The notes under the pieces: model-generated
What the model saw: only the letters and a program-made list of their open reading frames with translations
Told to the model about the DNA's origin: nothing
The model's database searches: none
Shown here: positions 54,805-63,008 of the stretch, piece after piece
How the letters are laid out: every line of letters starts with the position of its first letter
Position numbering within the stretch: the stretch's first letter is position 1
Source: VRUE01 sp963702575
GTDB lineage: Bacteria; Actinomycetota; Thermoleophilia; Solirubrobacterales; 70-9
Reading direction: 5' to 3'
Assembly (NCBI GenBank): GCA_963702575.1
Contig: CAVPCU010000008.1
Location: forward strand, 47,340 to 111,339
DNA length: 64,000 bases
Made by a program: the position numbers and the translations under genes

Positions 54805-56586
54805 TCAGCCGCCGCCAAGAAGCGTGTGCTCAGGCGAGAGAGGGTCGTCGTTATCCGTCGAGATGTTCTCGAGCGATGCGCCACGACGCTTCAACATCCT
54901 CAACCGCCAAACGAAGTACGGATTGTCATCCCAACCTTGGGGCAGGACGATCGGTTTGTTGATTTCGTAGCCACTCGTATCGTGAGGGGTTGCTCCGACC
55001 AGGCGACGATTTATCGCCACAAACGTTGCAGCCTCAGATAGCCCCTTGCGCTTTGCCCAGTCCTCTGCTTCGTCATACATCCTCAAACCGGCGCCAACAT
55101 CCCCCCGCCAAGCGGCGATCAACCCCCTCGTCGCAAGATGGTAGAGCGAGTCTTCACCGTTGGAACGAAGCAGATGGAAAGCTCTGTCCGCCTGGCCGGA
55201 AAGCACGAGCGCATAGGCGACATTGTTGGTCAAGTAGTAGGCAGCGGGCATTCGCCGCAGCGCCTCGATACCTAGCTTCGCCGCAGCCTCGAAATCGTCA
55301 TCTACGTCGATAAGCATGAAGGTCGCGGTCATCGCGGCCTCGGGGGCAAAAATCGCATCCCTCGCCCACTCGACTGCCAACTGGGTCGCCTCGGTCGTCT
55401 TGTCTTCGAGTACGGCGCGCTGAACCTCAATCGAATAGAAGCGGTCGCCGGGGTTGGCTGCGACAAGCAATTTACTGGCCTCCGTAAGGCGATCCAACTC
55501 CGAGTAACGGCACAGCAGAACGGGCAGCATCGCTGCAAGGCGCGAACTCGCCCCCTCGATGCTCTTCAGCTGGTGCAGCACCTCATTCGCGACATCCGCT
55601 CTCGACCTCGTACCGCAGTACCAGCGAAGATAAGCGAGGTTCGCAGTCAACTCAGCACGCTGAATCCGGGTCGTCTCCGCAGAAAGGGTGTCGCGTGCGT
55701 TTCGCAGTCGCTTCGCTGCTCGCTCCGCATCGCCGACGGCGAGCCACCAGTGGGCCTCCGCGAAGGCGAGCTCGATGTCTTCCGGGAAGTCGTCTCGCAG
55801 GTGCCGAAGTTCCCGCATCGCCTCGTCCACGTATCCGTTCGCGACCAGATAGGCAACGAGGTTGAGGGCAATGCGCCGTCTCTCGGCCGGCCGCAATGCC
55901 AAGGCTTGGCGCGTCTCGCTAATGGCCCGCTCCTGTGAGCCAAGTGCCGCATGGGCAAGCCCGAGATTCGCCAAGACGACGGGGCTGGGACCCGCTTTGC
56001 GAGCCGCCTTGCGGTAGAAGCGGATGGCCTGATCAAAGTGCCGCTCGCTTAAGGCGATCCAGCCTCGCAGATCCCACGAATCAACTGACTCATCGTCACC
56101 AAGGCGTCTGAAGGCTGCATCCAGGTCTCCACGGCGAGCCGCCAATGTCGCAGAAAGAACGAGAGCCGGGCCGCTGGGGTCGAGTTCGCACAAGGAACGC
56201 TCGGCGTCCTCCATCTGACCGCAGGCCATCAGGGTACGCGTCGCAGAGAACACGGCGGATTCGTCTGGCGGCTCTTGGGAATGGGCCAGAGCCAGCGCTT
56301 CACGAGCAGCCTCGATCGCAACGCCGTGCTCGCCGGCGATGACCGCCGCCTGCGCAAGTCGCGCACGCGCCATCGAGGAGTCGCTGTCGAGCTCGACCAA
56401 CTCTCGCCCCCGCCGCAGGAAGGATGGCTCTGGCTCGTCCTCTAGCCCGTCCGGCACAAGGTTCACCACGGGCGGCATCGAGGCTGCCGGGTCTCCCGTC
56501 TGGGCAAACTCGAACAACGGTGGCACCACCGTTTCCAGGCGGTTCGGCGCCGCCAACTGATCCTTCTCGTCGATCACCAAGGTCAA
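54805..56586 (-). CDS. TPR-repeat protein coupled to a Ser/Thr kinase
   Basis: This encodes about 593 aa. After a non-repeat N-terminus (TLVIDEKDQLAAPNRLETVV) come many helix pairs with TPR pattern, for example ARLAQAAVIAGEHGVAIEAA, WDLRGWIALSERHFDQAIRF and VVLANLGLAHAALGSQERAI. No membrane segment is present. I chose TTG 56586, which overlaps the kinase stop (TTGA) and follows GGAGG by 10 nt; a GTG at 56607 is possible. GC content is clearly lower than neighbours. It probably scaffolds partners of the kinase. Confidence 0.78.
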   Translation of the reverse strand: MTLVIDEKDQLAAPNRLETVVPPLFEFAQTGDPAASMPPVVNLVPDGLEDEPEPSFLRRGRELVELDSDSSMARARLAQAAVIAGEHGVAIEAAREALALAHSQEPPDESAVFSATRTLMACGQMEDAERSLCELDPSGPALVLSATLAARRGDLDAAFRRLGDDESVDSWDLRGWIALSERHFDQAIRFYRKAARKAGPSPVVLANLGLAHAALGSQERAISETRQALALRPAERRRIALNLVAYLVANGYVDEAMRELRHLRDDFPEDIELAFAEAHWWLAVGDAERAAKRLRNARDTLSAETTRIQRAELTANLAYLRWYCGTRSRADVANEVLHQLKSIEGASSRLAAMLPVLLCRYSELDRLTEASKLLVAANPGDRFYSIEVQRAVLEDKTTEATQLAVEWARDAIFAPEAAMTATFMLIDVDDDFEAAAKLGIEALRRMPAAYYLTNNVAYALVLSGQADRAFHLLRSNGEDSLYHLATRGLIAAWRGDVGAGLRMYDEAEDWAKRKGLSEAATFVAINRRLVGATPHDTSGYEINKPIVLPQGWDDNPYFVWRLRMLKRRGASLENISTDNDDPLSPEHTLLGGG

Positions 56587-57659
56587 TCCGCTTTCGCCTC
56601 CTTCCACGGGAATCGAGCGTGATGGCGCTTGGCCACGCGCAACTGCAACCCCAACCTGTCAATGCGCTTAAGTAGCCACTGAAGGTCCCAGCGATCTCCA
56701 CGCGTGCGCATGTGTCGCGGTTCACGATCCTCCGGATTCACGGCAGTTAGCCGGCGCAGCAAGCTCACAGCCTCGATCCGAATCGACGGAGTGACTTCGC
56801 TGGCAAACAGTGTGTAGGCCCCCTCGAAATCACTCTGGATGCGGGTCCGGTTGTTGACGAGATCGTGGTATCGCGTTTCGCGGTCCAAGCTCTGCTTAGC
56901 GAGCACGACACCACGAGGGTCACCGAAGACGATGCCGGTCAAACCTTGGCCAGTCGCAAACTCGAAAAGGACCGAGCCGAGTAGGAACAGATCGGCAAGC
57001 CGCATTTCGTCAGGCTCGTTAGTACCCAGACCCCAGAGAAACTCTGGAGGCGCGAAGCGTAGATCCCCCCTCCCTGGCTCGTAAGCGGACGCGACTACCG
57101 GCGACGGCTGTCGCGTATTACGGCTACGGCCGAAGTCTGAAACCTTTGCGATTACAGTGCTGCCTTGGTTCTTGAGCAGAGTGTTGTCTCCCTTGAGGTC
57201 ACGGTGAACCACATAGCGCCGGTGCATCTGGTGCACCCCTTTGGCGACATCGCGGAATAACTTCAGACGATCTTCCCAACTAATTGAGTGTCTCCTTAGC
57301 AACATTTCCGTAAGGTTGGCATCGGCTCGCTCAAGGACCATGTAGCTCACATCGAGCTCGATCGGCTGTCCGCTAGCTTCCATCGTCATCGGCACCTTCG
57401 TGGTGCCGGTGTCGAGTATGTCGATTACGTTCGAGCACGATTTGAGCAAGTTCAACAGCTCTGCGTCGCGTTCGAACTCAAACAAACCCTGAGTGTTCCG
57501 CTGGCTCAGCGACAGGATCTTTACTGCGCACTCGGCCGTAGCCTGCAGATCTTCAGCCTCGTAGACCAAGCTGAAGTTGCCATCGCCCAACTTCCTGCCA
57601 ACCTTCCAACGTCCGTTGAAGACTTGGCCCGGGTAGACGTTTTCGTCAGGATGTGGCAA
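56583..57659 (-). CDS. Hanks-type serine/threonine protein kinase, soluble
   Basis: This encodes 358 aa. The Gly-rich loop is KLGDGNFSLVYEAED, the ATP Lys is K47 in CAVKIL, the catalytic loop VVHRDLKGDN has D154, and the metal-binding KVSDFGRSRN has D175; RFAPPEFLWG is the P+1/APE region. All key residues are present. There is no membrane helix, PASTA or other sensor domain, unlike PknB-type housekeeping kinases. It overlaps the HTH gene by 14 bp and the TPR gene by 4 bp, forming a three-gene cassette. Confidence 0.9.
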   Translation of the reverse strand: MPHPDENVYPGQVFNGRWKVGRKLGDGNFSLVYEAEDLQATAECAVKILSLSQRNTQGLFEFERDAELLNLLKSCSNVIDILDTGTTKVPMTMEASGQPIELDVSYMVLERADANLTEMLLRRHSISWEDRLKLFRDVAKGVHQMHRRYVVHRDLKGDNTLLKNQGSTVIAKVSDFGRSRNTRQPSPVVASAYEPGRGDLRFAPPEFLWGLGTNEPDEMRLADLFLLGSVLFEFATGQGLTGIVFGDPRGVVLAKQSLDRETRYHDLVNNRTRIQSDFEGAYTLFASEVTPSIRIEAVSLLRRLTAVNPEDREPRHMRTRGDRWDLQWLLKRIDRLGLQLRVAKRHHARFPWKEAKAD

Positions 57660-57933
57660 AGCGCTGCCTCAACTCCTCAACCAACTCGGGATGGCCCCGA
57701 AGAATGCCAACTATGTCCTCAGGGAGCTCCCCACTCGCCATCGCGACCAACTCTGGCTCAATGTCGTAGTAGTCCGCTAGACGCTCTTGAACCGACTTCG
57801 AGGCTCCCTTTTGTCCGCGCTCCACACGGGATAGATAGGCGGGGTTGACGTCGACATCTTGAGCAACCTGTCGAAGTGAGGTTCCGCGCGACTCGCGAAG
57901 CTCGCGGAGGAGACTGTTCAGTGATTCGGCCAC
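57646..57933 (-). CDS. XRE-family helix-turn-helix protein leading the kinase cassette
   Basis: This encodes 95 aa from GTG 57933. LNSLLRELRESRGTSLRQVAQDVDVNPAYLSRVERGQKG is an HTH_3 domain, followed by ASKSVQERLADYYDIEPELV and a short helical tail. It is the likely regulator of the operon. The GTG lies 6 nt after a -10 box, so translation is probably leaderless. Confidence 0.83.
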   Translation of the reverse strand: MAESLNSLLRELRESRGTSLRQVAQDVDVNPAYLSRVERGQKGASKSVQERLADYYDIEPELVAMASGELPEDIVGILRGHPELVEELRQRFATS

Positions 57934-57939
57934 CCATTG

Positions 57940-57969
57940 ACCGTAGCAAACGTTGACCGAATTAGTCAA
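57940..57969 (-). promoter_or_regulatory. promoter of the HTH-kinase-TPR operon
   Basis: TTGACT (57969-57964), 18-nt spacer, TACGGT (57945-57940), GTG start 6 nt further. The spacer and the bases after it contain two more GGTCAA/TTGAC half-sites, which could bind the HTH protein for autoregulation. Confidence 0.45.
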
Positions 57970-57988
57970 CACGCCGGCCAAACCGAGG

Positions 57989-59125
57989 CTACGGGGACAG
58001 CGTCCGTCCAAGCTTAAATGAGAGGGCTTCGAGGGCTAGCTCCTCGGAGACGTTGAGGTCTAGGCGGCGGCGGGTGTCCTGGACCGCCTCGGCGGCGCGG
58101 CGGGGGCGGGCGGGGTCGAGCCCGGCGGCCTGCGCGGCGAGCTCGGCGAGGCGGTCGCGGTTGTAGGCGACGTCGGGGGCGTCGGCGGCGAGCGCGGCGA
58201 GGTCGCGGAACCAGGCGGCGGCCAGGGCGAGGCCAAGGTCGAGCAGCTCGGTGCGGCGGCGGCGGCCGGCGCGCTTGGCCTCGTCGGCGACGTCGCGGGC
58301 CGAGCGCTTGACCCCCGCCTCCTTCTCGGCCTCGAGCGCCTCGCGGGCGGCGGCTTCGGCGTCCTCGCCGGCTCGCTCGGCGATCGCGAGCAGACGGCGC
58401 CAGGGGGCGGTCGGACCCGACTCGCCGGACGCGCTCACGCGCTGAATGTCCTGCGAGTCGGGTCCGACCGCCCCTCCCCACTCGAGGGCGATGGAGCGCA
58501 GTTCCCGACCACGCTCACTGAGCAGGAAGCGGGCCAGCTCGACGTCGCCGGCTGAGAGGCGCGCTGCGGCGGCGATCTCGCCGGGGTCGCCCTCGAGCGC
58601 CGCTTCGACCGCCTCAGGTGGAAGCGGGGCGAAGTCGATCGGCTGGCAGCGGGAGGCGATCGTCTCCAGCAGGCCGGCCGGCTCGCTCGTCAGCAGGATC
58701 AGGTGGACGAAGGCGGGCGGCTCCTCGAGCGTCTTCAGCAGCGCGTTCTGGCTCTCGTCGCGCATCGCCTCCGCCGCCTCGACGACGAAGACGCGCTTGC
58801 CGCCCTCGTACGGCCGGTAGGCGGCGGCGCGGATCACCCGCTCGCGCACGTCCTCGACCAGATGCTGGGCGCCGCTGTGGGTCAACCAGACCAGGTCGGG
58901 ATGCGGCGATGGGTCGAGCAGCGCCCGCCGCCGAGCGTCCTCCGGGTCCTCCGCCGCGCTGGCAAGGATCTCAGCGGCGAAGGCCCGCGCCGCCGCCCGC
59001 TTCCCAGCACCCCGCGGCCCACGGAACAGATACGCGTGCGACGGCCCGCTGGCCAGCGCTGCCTCCAAAGCAGCTTGCGCCCGTGCCTGGTGAGCCAAGG
59101 TCGATTGCAGCTTTGTCCCCTTCAT
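57989..59125 (-). CDS. holB: DNA polymerase III subunit delta'
   Basis: This encodes 378 aa. The N-terminal AAA+ domain has LAHQARAQAALEAALASG, SHAYLFRGPRGAGKRAAARA (P-loop), VFVVEAAEAM, ALLKTLEEPP and the clamp-loader SRC motif (TIASRCQPIDF). The zinc-binding cysteines usual after the P-loop are absent. Between the second and third domains is an inserted segment built on a 22-bp inverted repeat. It is the last gene of topA-tmk-holB, the actinobacterial order. It loads the sliding clamp at the replication fork. Confidence 0.9.
   Translation of the reverse strand: MKGTKLQSTLAHQARAQAALEAALASGPSHAYLFRGPRGAGKRAAARAFAAEILASAAEDPEDARRRALLDPSPHPDLVWLTHSGAQHLVEDVRERVIRAAAYRPYEGGKRVFVVEAAEAMRDESQNALLKTLEEPPAFVHLILLTSEPAGLLETIASRCQPIDFAPLPPEAVEAALEGDPGEIAAAARLSAGDVELARFLLSERGRELRSIALEWGGAVGPDSQDIQRVSASGESGPTAPWRRLLAIAERAGEDAEAAAREALEAEKEAGVKRSARDVADEAKRAGRRRRTELLDLGLALAAAWFRDLAALAADAPDVAYNRDRLAELAAQAAGLDPARPRRAAEAVQDTRRRLDLNVSEELALEALSFKLGRTLSP
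58404..58474. repeat. perfect 22-bp inverted repeat inside holB
   Basis: Arms 58404-58425 and 58453-58474 are exact reverse complements, with a 27-nt loop. The element is in frame and encodes GAVGPDSQ on one arm and GESGPTAP on the other. It resembles protein-coding palindromic insertions described in other bacteria. Confidence 0.88.
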
Positions 59126-59140
59126 AGTGGGGAAAAGGCA

Positions 59141-59743
59141 TCAATCGGCATCGGGAACTCGCTGACGGACGGCGTCCATCACGCGGGCGTGGACCTCTTC
59201 GACGCTGCCCTCGGCGTCGACTACGACGACACGGTCCGAGGCGATCTGGGCGATCTCGTCGTAGGCCTCGGCCACGTCACGCTGGAGGTCGAGGCCGGCG
59301 GCCTCGAAGCGGTCCTCGCCCTCGGAGCGGCCGAGGCCGACCTCGGGGTCGATCCGGAGGTAGAGGGTAAGGTCGGGCCAGAGGCCGTCGATCGTCGTGT
59401 CGACCAGCGAGAGGACGTAGCTGGCGCCGAGCCCGCGGGCGCCGCCCTGGTAGGCGACGCTGGAGTCGGCGAAGCGGTCGGCGACGACGGTGCCGCCCGC
59501 CTCGAGCGCCGGGCGGACGACGCGCGCCAGCAGGTCGGCGCGGGCGGCCGAGAAGAGCAGCAGCTCGGCGAAGGGGTCGATCTCCAGCGCGGGGTCGGCG
59601 AGCAGCTCGCGGACGCGCTCGGCGGCGGCGGTCCCCCCCGGCTCGCGGATCAGCAGCGTGTTCGGGCCCAAAGCCTCGGCGAGCAGCTTCGCCTGCGTGC
59701 TCTTCCCGGAGCCGTCCACGCCCTCCAGGGAGATAAACGTCAT
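59141..59743 (-). CDS. tmk: thymidylate kinase
   Basis: This encodes 200 aa. MTFISLEGVDGSGKSTQAKL holds the P-loop, IREPGG the dTMP loop, VVADRFADSSVAYQGGARGL the DR(Y/F) motif, and LYLRIDPEVGLGRSEGEDRF the lid. ATG 59743 overlaps the topA stop by 4 bp. It phosphorylates dTMP to dTDP in DNA precursor synthesis. Confidence 0.95.
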   Translation of the reverse strand: MTFISLEGVDGSGKSTQAKLLAEALGPNTLLIREPGGTAAAERVRELLADPALEIDPFAELLLFSAARADLLARVVRPALEAGGTVVADRFADSSVAYQGGARGLGASYVLSLVDTTIDGLWPDLTLYLRIDPEVGLGRSEGEDRFEAAGLDLQRDVAEAYDEIAQIASDRVVVVDAEGSVEEVHARVMDAVRQRVPDAD

Positions 59744-61971
59744 TTCGCCGCTGCTTTTGCCCTTTTCCGTTTGCGCGTCGCGGTCGACGATTTGTCGGGC
59801 AGCGGCTTGCCGTCCATCTCCGCTTTCGCCGCTTTGGCCGCTTCGCGCTCGGCGCGGCGTTTCTTCATCTCCTGCATCGACTCGCAGTCGTCGTTGAGGC
59901 AGAGGTTCCAGGCGCGGCCGCGGAAGGGGACGACTTTGAGCCGCGGGGTCTCGCCGCAGACCGAGCAGCGGTCTTCGAGCTTGAAGACGTCGCCGCGCTG
60001 GGGCAGGGGAAAGGTCTGGTCGCAGGACTCGGGGTCGTCGAGGGTCCAACCGGTGCATCCCACAAACCGTTTTCCCGATTTTTTCGCCCGGATGATGCGC
60101 AGCATGTGGGGCGAGCCGTCCTCCTTCTTGCGGCCCGCCTCTTCGCAGACCTTGCAGGGGCCGAGGATGCGGTCCTCGTCCATCCCTTTCCAGATCACCT
60201 TGGCCAGGTCCTCGCGGCTGCCGTCGATTTCGGTCCAGGTCTTGTGGAGGAGGTCGCGGCTGTCGCCGACGACGGCGCCCTTGGTCATCTCGCCGGCGGC
60301 GATCCGGTCCATCTCCGCCTCCAGCTGGGCGGTCATCTCCGCCGTCGCCATCGCCGGCACGAAGTTCTTGAACGCCTCGTAGAGGGCGATCCCGGTCTCC
60401 GACGGGACCGGCGGGTTGCCGTAGACGTAGCCGCGGTCGAAGAGCTTCTGGATGATGTCGGCGCGGGTCGCTTTGGTGCCGAGGCCGCGCTCCTCCATCA
60501 TCTCGATCAGCTTGGCCTGCGAGATCCGCGAGGGCGGCTGGGTCTCCTTGTCGACGATCCAGGGCGCGCCGTCGAGGTCGAGCTGCTGGCCCTCCGCCAG
60601 GGCCGGGATCTCCTCGTCGGCGGAGCGGGCGTAGGTGTAGATCGCGGCGTAGCCGGGGTCGACGAGGACCGAGCCGCGGACGAAGTAGGTCTCCGAGCCG
60701 GCCTCGATGTCGGCCCGGGTCGACTCGGTGATCATCGGCGGGCTGAAGGTGGCGAGGAAGCGGCGCACGACGAGTTCGTAGACGCGCTTCTTCGGGCCCT
60801 CGAGGGCGCCGGGGTGGATCGCCTGGGTCGGGTAGATCGGCGGGTGGTCGGTGGTCTCTTTTTTCCCGCGGGTGGGGGTCAGCTGTGGCTGGTCGAGCAG
60901 CCCGGCGGCGGCCGAGAACTCCTTGACCTTGACCAGCGAGGAGACCAGCTCGCGCAGCGGCAACGAGGCCGGGTAGACGGTGTTGTCGGTGCGCGGGTAG
61001 GAGATGAAGCCGTCCATGTAGAGGTCCTCGGCGATCCGCATCGCGCTGGCGGGGGTGATGCCGAGGCGGCTGGAGGCGTCGGTGCTGAAGGCGGTGGTGT
61101 TGTAGGGGGTCGGCGGCTTGCGCGTGTTCTTGCGCGCGGTGACCGCCTTGACCGTGCCGGGGGCGCTGGTCCCGGCGAGGGCGGCGTCGGCCTCGGCCTT
61201 GTCCCAGAATTTGTCGACGGTGTGATGGGTCTCGAAGGTCCCGTCGGGGTGCTCGAACTTGGCGAACAGCTCCCAGAACGGCTTGGCGACGTGGGCGCGG
61301 CGCTCCATCTCGCGCTCGACGATCAGCCCCAGGGTCGGGCTCTGGACGCGGCCGACCGAGAGGAAGTTGGAGCCGAAGCGGCGGCTGGCGAGCGAGACGG
61401 CGCGGGTCAGGGTCGCGCCCCAGAGCAGGTCGATGTCCTGGCGGGCCGCGCCGGCGTTGGCGAGCGGGTAGGAGAGCTCGTCGAGCTCGTCGAAGGCGCG
61501 CTCGATCTCCTCCTTGGTCAGCGCCGAGTAGCGGGCGCGCTTGATCCGCAGGGTGCCGTCGGCGGTGCCCTCGCGCGAGCCGAGGTCGGGGTTGGCGTCG
61601 AGCATCTCCTCCAATGCCTCGAGTCCGATCAGCTCGCCCTCGCGGTCGAAGTCGGTGGCGATCACCAGCTCGTCGGCCTCCTTGGCGACCTTCTTGATCG
61701 CTTTGACGACGTTTTTGTCGGTCGGCTCCTTGATCAGCTCGGCGTCGATCAGGTCGTGCAGGTCGGTCTTCTGCCAGTTCGAGTAGCCCTCCGGGAAGGC
61801 GGGGCCGAGGACGTGGCCCTTGAGGCCGATCGTCATCTGCTCGACGCCGTCGGAGTCGGTCCAGGTGTAGAAGGGGACTTTGAAGGTTTTGTCCGCCTTC
61901 GCCTCGCCGCGGCCGAGGATGTCGGCGATCTTCTTGGCGGAGTTGTTCTTCTCGGTGACGATCAGTCGCAC
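59740..61971 (-). CDS. topA: type IA DNA topoisomerase, archaeal-like
   Basis: This encodes 743 aa from GTG 61971. The Toprim part begins LIVTEKNNSAKKIADIL and has IGLKGHVLGPAFPEGYSNW and VIATDFDREGELIG (acidic triad). The central domain has SVGRVQSPTLGLIVEREMER, and the catalytic Tyr lies in GFISYPRTDNTVYP. GLGTKATRADIIQKLFDRGY follows. The C-terminus has two cysteine pairs (GPCKVCEEAG, CSVCGETP) and a basic tail. The GLKGH and YSNW elements resemble archaeal TopA more than the bacterial VESPAKAKTI/GSxGH type. It relaxes negative supercoils. Confidence 0.93.
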   Translation of the reverse strand: MRLIVTEKNNSAKKIADILGRGEAKADKTFKVPFYTWTDSDGVEQMTIGLKGHVLGPAFPEGYSNWQKTDLHDLIDAELIKEPTDKNVVKAIKKVAKEADELVIATDFDREGELIGLEALEEMLDANPDLGSREGTADGTLRIKRARYSALTKEEIERAFDELDELSYPLANAGAARQDIDLLWGATLTRAVSLASRRFGSNFLSVGRVQSPTLGLIVEREMERRAHVAKPFWELFAKFEHPDGTFETHHTVDKFWDKAEADAALAGTSAPGTVKAVTARKNTRKPPTPYNTTAFSTDASSRLGITPASAMRIAEDLYMDGFISYPRTDNTVYPASLPLRELVSSLVKVKEFSAAAGLLDQPQLTPTRGKKETTDHPPIYPTQAIHPGALEGPKKRVYELVVRRFLATFSPPMITESTRADIEAGSETYFVRGSVLVDPGYAAIYTYARSADEEIPALAEGQQLDLDGAPWIVDKETQPPSRISQAKLIEMMEERGLGTKATRADIIQKLFDRGYVYGNPPVPSETGIALYEAFKNFVPAMATAEMTAQLEAEMDRIAAGEMTKGAVVGDSRDLLHKTWTEIDGSREDLAKVIWKGMDEDRILGPCKVCEEAGRKKEDGSPHMLRIIRAKKSGKRFVGCTGWTLDDPESCDQTFPLPQRGDVFKLEDRCSVCGETPRLKVVPFRGRAWNLCLNDDCESMQEMKKRRAEREAAKAAKAEMDGKPLPDKSSTATRKRKRAKAAAK

Positions 61972-62022
61972 GGCGGGCGAGGGTAGCAGGGGAGTTCGGC
62001 GACCCCGCTCGGCCCGGTCTCG

Positions 62023-62041
62023 CCGATCCTTCTAGGATCGG
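62023..62041 (+). promoter_or_regulatory. 8-bp hairpin just upstream of an epimerase start
   Basis: CCGATCCT (62023-62030) and AGGATCGG (62034-62041) form a stem with a 3-nt loop, ending 6 nt before the ATG at 62048. The AGGA of the ribosome site is inside the stem, so it could limit translation, or it could be an operator. Confidence 0.4.
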
Positions 62042-62047
62042 CGCCGC

Positions 62048-62998
62048 ATGAGGGCACTTGTCACCGGCGGCGCCGGCTTCATCGGGTCGAACCTGGTCGA
62101 CGCGCTGCTGGCGCGGGGCGACTCGGCGGTCGTCGTCGACGACCTCTCGACCGGGCGGCGCGGGAACCTCGACGGCGCCCTCGCCGGCGGGGCGAAGCTG
62201 GTCGAGCTCGACGTCCGCGAGGGCGCGGCGCTGGCCGAGCTGGCGGCGGCCGAGCGGCCCGAGGTCGTCTTCCACCTGGCGGCGCAGATCGACGTCCGCC
62301 GCTCGCTCGCCGACCCGGCCTTCGACGCGGCGGTCAACGTCGGCGGCACCGCCAACGTGGTCGAGGCCGCGCGCGCGGCCGGCGAGGCCGAGGGCGCGGC
62401 GATGCCGCGGGTCGTCTTCGTCTCCACCGGCGGGGCGATCTACGGCGAGGGCGAGGGCAAGCAGCTACCGCTCGACGAGAGCGCGCCGATCGAACCGTTC
62501 TCCGCCTACGGCCAGAGCAAGTTCGCCGCCGAGGGCTACCTGGCGCTGTACGAGCGCCTCTACGGGCTCTCCGGGGTGAGCCTGCGGCTGGGCAACGTCT
62601 ACGGGCCGCGCCAGGACCCGCTCGGCGAGGCGGGCGTGATCGCGATCTTCTGCGGCAAGCTGCGCGAGCGCCAGCGGCCGACCGTCTACGGCAACGGGCA
62701 GCAGACGCGCGACTACATATATGTGGGCGACGTGGTCGCCGCGGCGCTGGTGGCGGCGGACTCGGAGGCGAGCGGCCCGATCAACATCGGCACCGGGCTG
62801 GAGACCGACGTGCTCGAGCTGGTCGAGCGGCTGGCCGAGCTCGACGGCGGCTCGGAGTTCCGGCCCGAGTTCGCGCCGCCCCGCGCCGGCGAGGTGCAGC
62901 GGATCTCGCTCGACGCCGGCCGCGCCGAGCGCGAGCTGGGATGGCGGGCGAAGACGTCTCTCCTCGACGGCCTGCGACTGACGCTGGCGTCCGTCTAA
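62048..62998 (+). CDS. NAD-dependent epimerase (GalE-like SDR)
   Basis: This encodes 316 aa. ALVTGGAGFIGSNLVDALL (NAD loop), VVDDLSTGRRGNLDGAL, VFHLAAQIDVRRSLADP, FVSTGGAIYGEG, catalytic YGQSKFAAEGYL and LRLGNVYGPRQDP follow the UDP-glucose 4-epimerase pattern. The catalytic Ser/Thr and Y-x-x-x-K are present. It is separate from the glycan locus at 1-23 kb. It would interconvert UDP-sugars. Confidence 0.9.
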   Translation: MRALVTGGAGFIGSNLVDALLARGDSAVVVDDLSTGRRGNLDGALAGGAKLVELDVREGAALAELAAAERPEVVFHLAAQIDVRRSLADPAFDAAVNVGGTANVVEAARAAGEAEGAAMPRVVFVSTGGAIYGEGEGKQLPLDESAPIEPFSAYGQSKFAAEGYLALYERLYGLSGVSLRLGNVYGPRQDPLGEAGVIAIFCGKLRERQRPTVYGNGQQTRDYIYVGDVVAAALVAADSEASGPINIGTGLETDVLELVERLAELDGGSEFRPEFAPPRAGEVQRISLDAGRAERELGWRAKTSLLDGLRLTLASV

Positions 62999-63008
62999 CC
63001 TTGAGCCC

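Noticed and set aside
54796..55041. Plus-strand 81-codon frame just after the DUF2304 gene
   Set aside because: It lies opposite the end of the TPR gene, has no ribosome site and no recognisable sequence.
60106..61986. Plus-strand 626-codon frame opposite topA
   Set aside because: Shadow of a strongly supported topA; low-complexity Gly/Val/Leu-rich product.
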